A DNA stretch of 9,733 bases from Verrucomicrobiales bacterium (lineage in GTDB: Bacteria; Verrucomicrobiota; Verrucomicrobiae; Limisphaerales; UBA9464): positions 1 to 9,733 of the forward strand of contig SXXZ01000193.1 in NCBI GenBank assembly GCA_005789375.1, written 5' to 3'. Both the position numbers and the translations under genes were made by a program. Of this stretch, positions 6,635 through 9,733 are shown piece after piece. The notes under the pieces were generated by a model. It saw only the letters and a list, made by a program, of their open reading frames with translations. It was not told where the DNA came from and ran no database searches. The stretch's first letter is position 1; the number at the start of each line of letters is the position of its first letter.

Positions 6635-6667
6635 AGCCCGGGAAGGTTCGCCTTCCCGGGCTTTTTT
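6635..6667 (+). terminator. Rho-independent terminator of the exoprotein gene
   Basis: AGCCCGGGAAGG (6635-6646) pairs perfectly over 12 bp with CCTTCCCGGGCT (6651-6662) around a TTCG tetraloop. Six Ts follow at 6662-6667. It starts 22 bases after the TGA at 6610-6612. This is a complete intrinsic terminator and ends transcription before the nitroreductase gene, which must therefore have its own promoter within 6668-6872. Confidence 0.96.
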
Positions 6668-6837
6668 GTTACCGATCTCGGACCCCGCACACGTTCCCTC
6701 AGGCTGAAGCGCTTCTCCAGAACCACACGACTCCGATGAGACCCGCCTCGATTCGCTGGGAGCCGGGGAAGGCCCCAAGCTTGGAAGCCTCATTCCCAAG
6801 CCCACCGATACCCCAACCTGTGGACTCCGAGTTGCCG

Positions 6838-6849
6838 ACCGGATCCGGT
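6838..6849. promoter_or_regulatory. Perfect 12-bp palindrome upstream of the nitroreductase
   Basis: ACCGGATCCGGT is perfectly self-complementary and ends 23 bases before the nitroreductase ATG at 6873. That is in the promoter/5' leader region, downstream of the exoprotein terminator. It could be the operator of a dimeric repressor, as nitroreductases are often under redox or drug-responsive control. It may also be chance: a 12-bp palindrome is expected a couple of times in a window this long. No clear -35/-10 pair is visible nearby. Confidence 0.25.
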
Positions 6850-6872
6850 GAAGCCACTCTAAGTGCCACGTC

Positions 6873-7523
6873 ATGACGACCCTATCCTCTGAGCAACTCC
6901 TCGGTGCCCTGAATTGGCGCTACGCCACCAAGAAATTCAACGCGGCGGCCACGATACCCACCGACCTATGGAAGACTCTGGAATCAGCCCTCGTCCTGGC
7001 TCCATCCAGCTTTGGCCTGCAGCCATGGAAATTTGTGGTGGTCACCGATCCCCAGGTCAAAGCCCAGCTGGTGCCCCATTCTTGGGGACAATCCCAACCG
7101 GCCGACTGCTCTCACATGGTGGTTTTTGCGCTCAAGACCGCTCTGGATCAGGCGCATGTCGACCAATTTCTGGCCCGTCAAATTGAAGTCCGTGGCGGAT
7201 CGTTGGAGGCCTTGGCTGGCTACCGCGGCATGATGCTGGGAAGCCTTCAGAAAGCGACCGATGCGGGCTACCTCGACGTCTGGCAAACCCATCAGCTCTA
7301 CATCGCGCTGGGGCAGTTCATGACGGCTGCGGCCTTGCTGGGTGTGGATACTTGCCCGATGGAAGGCATCGCTCCGGTGGAATACGACCGGATCTTGGGG
7401 CTCACCGGTTCCGGCTACAAAACCGTGGTCGCCTGTGCAGCGGGTTATCGCGCGGATGACGACAAGTATGCGTCCCTGAAGAAGGTCCGCTTTCCCGCCT
7501 CCGAGGTGGTGAAGCACGTCTGA
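6873..7523 (+). CDS. NAD(P)H-dependent nitroreductase-family oxidoreductase (NfsB-like)
   Basis: The protein has 216 residues, the usual length for NfsB-type enzymes of about 217. These are homodimeric cytoplasmic FMN flavoproteins that reduce nitro-aromatics, quinones or dihydropteridine with NAD(P)H. Visible family features are WRYATKKFN (15-23), where the basic residues bind the FMN phosphate, and LAPSSFGLQPWKFVVV (42-57). Also present are the C-terminal half GVDTCPMEGIAPVEYDRILGL (157-177) and GYRADDDKYASLKKVRF (191-207), with the lysine pair that contacts FMN. All these segments are intact. The ATG at 6873 starts directly ahead of the conserved N-terminal helix and has no Shine-Dalgarno. 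It stands alone between a strong terminator and a convergent gene, so it is probably transcribed by itself. Its physiological substrate cannot be inferred from the sequence. Confidence 0.92.
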   Translation: MTTLSSEQLLGALNWRYATKKFNAAATIPTDLWKTLESALVLAPSSFGLQPWKFVVVTDPQVKAQLVPHSWGQSQPADCSHMVVFALKTALDQAHVDQFLARQIEVRGGSLEALAGYRGMMLGSLQKATDAGYLDVWQTHQLYIALGQFMTAAALLGVDTCPMEGIAPVEYDRILGLTGSGYKTVVACAAGYRADDDKYASLKKVRFPASEVVKHV

Positions 7524-7541
7524 GTGTCGACCGGGCAAAGC

Positions 7542-7574
7542 CGGTGACCCTCCGCCCACGCCGGAAGGTCACCG
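7542..7574. terminator. Stem-loop between convergent nitroreductase and YHYH genes, possible terminator
   Basis: CGGTGACC (7542-7549) pairs with GGTCACCG (7567-7574). After a C-A mismatch, TCCG (7551-7554) pairs with CGGA (7562-7565) around a 7-base loop. This gives 12 pairs with one mismatch, starting 19 bases after the nitroreductase stop. No T-tract follows on the plus strand, so it is not a classic intrinsic terminator. A Rho-assisted end or an mRNA 3' stabiliser would fit the convergent setting. Confidence 0.4.
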
Positions 7575-7742
7575 CTGCGGCTTCGGCTTTGGCCGCGCCC
7601 GCCGACCTTCCTGGGCCCTTTCTTGTCCGTCCCGCCCCTCTGGACCGCATTGAGCGATGGAGTGCCCTGGCCCGTAAGCAGCGACGCAGCTCTCAACAGC
7701 AAACTCAAACACCGTCGATCAAATACCGGCGACCCAGGGAAA

Positions 7743-8801
7743 TCACGGCTGGCGGCGACGCGGGCGGCTTGAGTTCTCTCTGTCGGCACCACCGCCTTTT
7801 CCGGAGGGTAACGAGTAAGTCTCCGAAGCGGTTTGACCGTCTCCGTCGGCCCAATCGAAGGTCACGGTCTGGTTGGTGTTCAGGCGGTATCGAAGGTGAT
7901 GGGTCTGGGTGGCGGTCTTCACCTCGAGATGAAAGTGGTTCGACGCGACTCGATCAAATCCCGTGATCCGGGCTCCGCGCCACGGCTGCAGCGCAGGCCG
8001 CACCGGCTCGGCTCGGGGTTGCGGGTCCACCTGTCCCTCTCGCTCAACCACCTCGCCGTGGAATCCGCCATTGAGATACGGATACTTCCGGGTGGCATGA
8101 TAGTGGTAGCCCAGGGCCGGCGTGCTGTGGCCGTTGAAGGCATCCAGCGATCCCACCGGGGACCCATCCGGTTCGGTGAAGCCGTAAATCCAATAGCCGT
8201 CGAGGGCAACGGCAATGGGTTGCCTCGGACCCACCCGCTCCTGCAAGTGAGTTGGAGCGATGTGGTAATGATAATCGTCGGCGCGGCCGCAGTGTCCGCC
8301 GAATTCGTCGAGTTCGCCGGCCAGGAAGGTGTCGGTGCGACCGTCGTTCTTGATCGGGTTGAAGATCGGCACGCCGTTGACCGCCATCGCGATGGCCCCG
8401 CGAAAGAAATGATCCTTGGCCGACAAGGGCTGAGTGGCCGGCACCGGAAAACGGGGAATCCTCCACGCATTGGCTCCCACATAAGGCTGCGGCAGCGGCA
8501 CCTGCTGTTGCCAGGCAGTGATGCCTACCATCATGCGGTGATCGGGCATGCCGTCGCTCTCCACGATCCACTGGGTGGCGTTGGTGGTGGCCCGGACGTT
8601 CGGACCGAATCGGCTGAACAATCCCAGACGCTGGGCCGTTGCATCGGCTACTTTGAGGGGCAATCGAGCCGGACGAGGGGAACTGCTGTGTGGACGCACG
8701 TTCCCGTGGAGGGGCTCGACATCGGAAAGGTCATGAGCCCTGAGGTCCGTTCCACCGACCAGCAGGGTCAGCAACGCAGTGAGGCAATGGAGTGGTTTCA
8801 T
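7743..8801 (-). CDS. Secreted YHYH-domain protein
   Basis: The protein has 352 residues. It begins MKPLHCLTALLTLLVGG, a short Sec signal peptide with cleavage near residue 22. Its core (~residues 75-255) matches the YHYH family (Pfam YHYH), whose biochemical role is not established. The motif occurs twice: DDYHYH at 175-180, preceded by GGHCGR (168-173), and GYHYH at 231-235, preceded by FNGHSTPAL. Between them lies ALDGYWIYGF (199-208). The concentration of His, Cys, Asp and Tyr suggests metal binding; this is inference. A C-terminal segment, ~285-332 (NHFHLEVKTATQTHHLRYRL, then TFDWADGDG), may be a separate small beta domain, and the last 20 residues are basic and low in complexity. The frame is open up to 8921, but ATG 8801 is preferred because only it gives a signal peptide. 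The gene is convergent with the nitroreductase and divergent from the dehydrogenase. Confidence 0.88.
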   Translation of the reverse strand: MKPLHCLTALLTLLVGGTDLRAHDLSDVEPLHGNVRPHSSSPRPARLPLKVADATAQRLGLFSRFGPNVRATTNATQWIVESDGMPDHRMMVGITAWQQQVPLPQPYVGANAWRIPRFPVPATQPLSAKDHFFRGAIAMAVNGVPIFNPIKNDGRTDTFLAGELDEFGGHCGRADDYHYHIAPTHLQERVGPRQPIAVALDGYWIYGFTEPDGSPVGSLDAFNGHSTPALGYHYHATRKYPYLNGGFHGEVVEREGQVDPQPRAEPVRPALQPWRGARITGFDRVASNHFHLEVKTATQTHHLRYRLNTNQTVTFDWADGDGQTASETYSLPSGKGGGADRENSSRPRRRQP

Positions 8802-9193
8802 GGAGAACAAAACGAAGCAGGTTCGGCAACGACGCGGAAGAATCTCATTCAATGCAACATCGCGGATCCCTCGTTCTTTTCGATTAGGCAGGAAGTCCGG
8901 AAAATCGCCGATCCCGCTCAACTCTTTTTCCGAGGACGTTCGAGCCGTCGAGGCGATACACGGTGTTGGAATTGCTGCCCAGTTCGACGTTCAACCCATG
9001 CCAGATTCTCGATAGAGGGAATGGGGCTCCCCGCCTTGGATCCAAACTAAGTCATTCCCGACATCCGACCGGAAGCCAATCCTCATCCCAACGGCGCAAC
9101 CCCTGCGGAAACAGCAAGTTGTGCCGTATTTTTCGTGCCCCACACTTCTGCGTGGCAAGACCCCTAAGACCACCGCCACCATCCGATCCAAGA
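8802..9193. other. 392-base divergent intergenic region
   Basis: This gap lies between two genes pointing away from each other and must hold the promoters of both the YHYH gene (minus) and the DadA-like gene (plus). I cannot assign a -35/-10 pair on either strand. A minus-strand frame from 9045 (TTG) to the TAA at 8884-8886 encodes a 53-residue peptide of ordinary-looking composition, including GLNVELGSNSNTVYRLDGS. It has no ATG start and no recognised family, so it is not called as a gene. No long inverted repeat is seen. Confidence 0.4.
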
Positions 9194-9733
9194 ATGCGTG
9201 GACACGTGGCCATTGTAGGGGGCGGAGTCATCGGGCTGAGCACAGCTTATTACTGTGCCAAGGCCGGTTACTCGGTGACGGTCATTGATCGAAATCCGCC
9301 GGCCCGCAACGGCTGCTCTTTCGGCAACGCTGGCATGGTGGTGCCCAGCCATTTCATCCCGTTGGCCGCGCCAGGCATGGTCGCCTTAGGCCTCAAGTGG
9401 ATGTGGAATCCGGAATCCCCGTTCTACATCCGCCCCCGCTTCGACCCGCAACTCTTCGAGTGGGGATGGCGTTTCTGGCGAGCCAGCACGGCCGAACGGG
9501 TCCAGAAGGCCGCGCCGCTGCTGCGGGATATTAGTCTAGCCAGCCGGGCGGCTTTCGAAGAATTGGCGGCCCTACCCCACTTCGATTTCGGACTCGTGAA
9601 AAAGGGCCTGCTCATGCTGTGCCGCAGCCAGCACGCCCTCGACGAAGAAGCCCACACCGCGACCCAATCACGCGCTTTGGGTATCCCAGCCGATGTGCTC
9701 GATGCCCGGCAAACCGCGGCTCTGGACCCAGCG
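9194..9733 (+). CDS. FAD-dependent D-amino-acid dehydrogenase-like oxidoreductase (DadA family), N-terminal part
   Basis: The first 180 residues are present and the frame runs off the window end. MRGHVAIVGGGVIGLSTAYY holds the Rossmann dinucleotide motif GGGVIG (residues 9-14), and an acidic residue (D32, in VTVIDRN) ends the second strand to bind the FAD ribose. CSFGNAGMVVPSH (42-54) is the conserved DadA/DAO flavin-contact segment. FDPQLFEWGWRFWRAST and the LPHFDFGLVKKGLLML region also fit D-amino-acid dehydrogenases, which oxidise D-amino acids to 2-oxo acids and ammonia at the membrane. D-hydroxyproline dehydrogenases look very similar, and the downstream neighbours that could decide this are outside the window. 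The ATG at 9194 starts just before the first strand. There is no clear Shine-Dalgarno. The family call is firm and the substrate is unknown. Confidence 0.88.
   Translation, partial: MRGHVAIVGGGVIGLSTAYYCAKAGYSVTVIDRNPPARNGCSFGNAGMVVPSHFIPLAAPGMVALGLKWMWNPESPFYIRPRFDPQLFEWGWRFWRASTAERVQKAAPLLRDISLASRAAFEELAALPHFDFGLVKKGLLMLCRSQHALDEEAHTATQSRALGIPADVLDARQTAALDPA

Noticed and set aside
8802..8921. Upstream start of the YHYH protein at 8921
   Set aside because: It would bury the signal peptide behind 40 charged residues. ATG 8801 places the hydrophobic segment at the N-terminus.
8884..9045. Minus-strand 53-residue frame starting at TTG
   Set aside because: The residue composition is plausible, but it has no ATG, no ribosome site and no recognised family; it may be chance or a gene remnant.
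7833..9050. 405-codon plus-strand open frame
   Set aside because: It is antisense to the YHYH gene, has no recognisable domain, and its low-complexity Gly/Val/Arg/His composition is what a shadow of a GC-rich gene gives. The opposite strand has a signal peptide and clear family motifs.

Overview
The window looks like a piece of a GC-rich bacterial chromosome, most likely from the phylum Verrucomicrobiota (PVC group). This is inferred, not proven. The main clues are: a large exported protein built from LamG, Ig-like and PA14 modules with a short 'LQSSTSLTGPFSNVSGATSP...FFRS' tail; a secreted YHYH-domain protein; a Nudix hydrolase with a PVC-like longer Nudix box; and start codons that mostly lack an upstream Shine-Dalgarno sequence. 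No rRNA, tRNA, CRISPR array, transposase or phage gene is visible.

Layout: (1) 1-234, the 3' end of a PBP4-type D-Ala-D-Ala carboxypeptidase gene on the + strand. (2) 235-384, a convergent gap with degenerate AGT-phased heptamers. (3) 385-1412, a tight minus-strand pair, Nudix hydrolase then tadA, separated by 2 nt. (4) 1576-2130, a minus-strand gene for an unrecognised six-helix membrane protein. (5) 2131-2973, an 843-base stretch without a convincing gene. It carries a long near-perfect hairpin, an AT-rich patch, a possible dispersed repeat, and an 18-base-period direct repeat upstream of the next gene. (6) 2974-6612, a 1212-residue secreted multidomain protein followed by a textbook intrinsic terminator. 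(7) 6873-7523, an NfsB-like nitroreductase. (8) 7743-8801 (minus), a secreted YHYH protein converging on the nitroreductase. (9) 9194-9733, the 5' part of a DadA-like FAD amino-acid dehydrogenase, divergent from the YHYH gene.

The genes do not form one obvious pathway. The only clear operon is Nudix-tadA: one protein probably hydrolyses nucleotides and the other edits the tRNA wobble adenosine. The 1212-residue protein and the YHYH protein are both exported and point to extracellular or periplasmic roles. The rest is housekeeping or redox metabolism.

I do not see a clear new defence or mobile system. The parts most worth a second look are the non-coding block at 2131-2973, the domain architecture and vicinal cysteines of the large exoprotein, and the double-YHYH protein.
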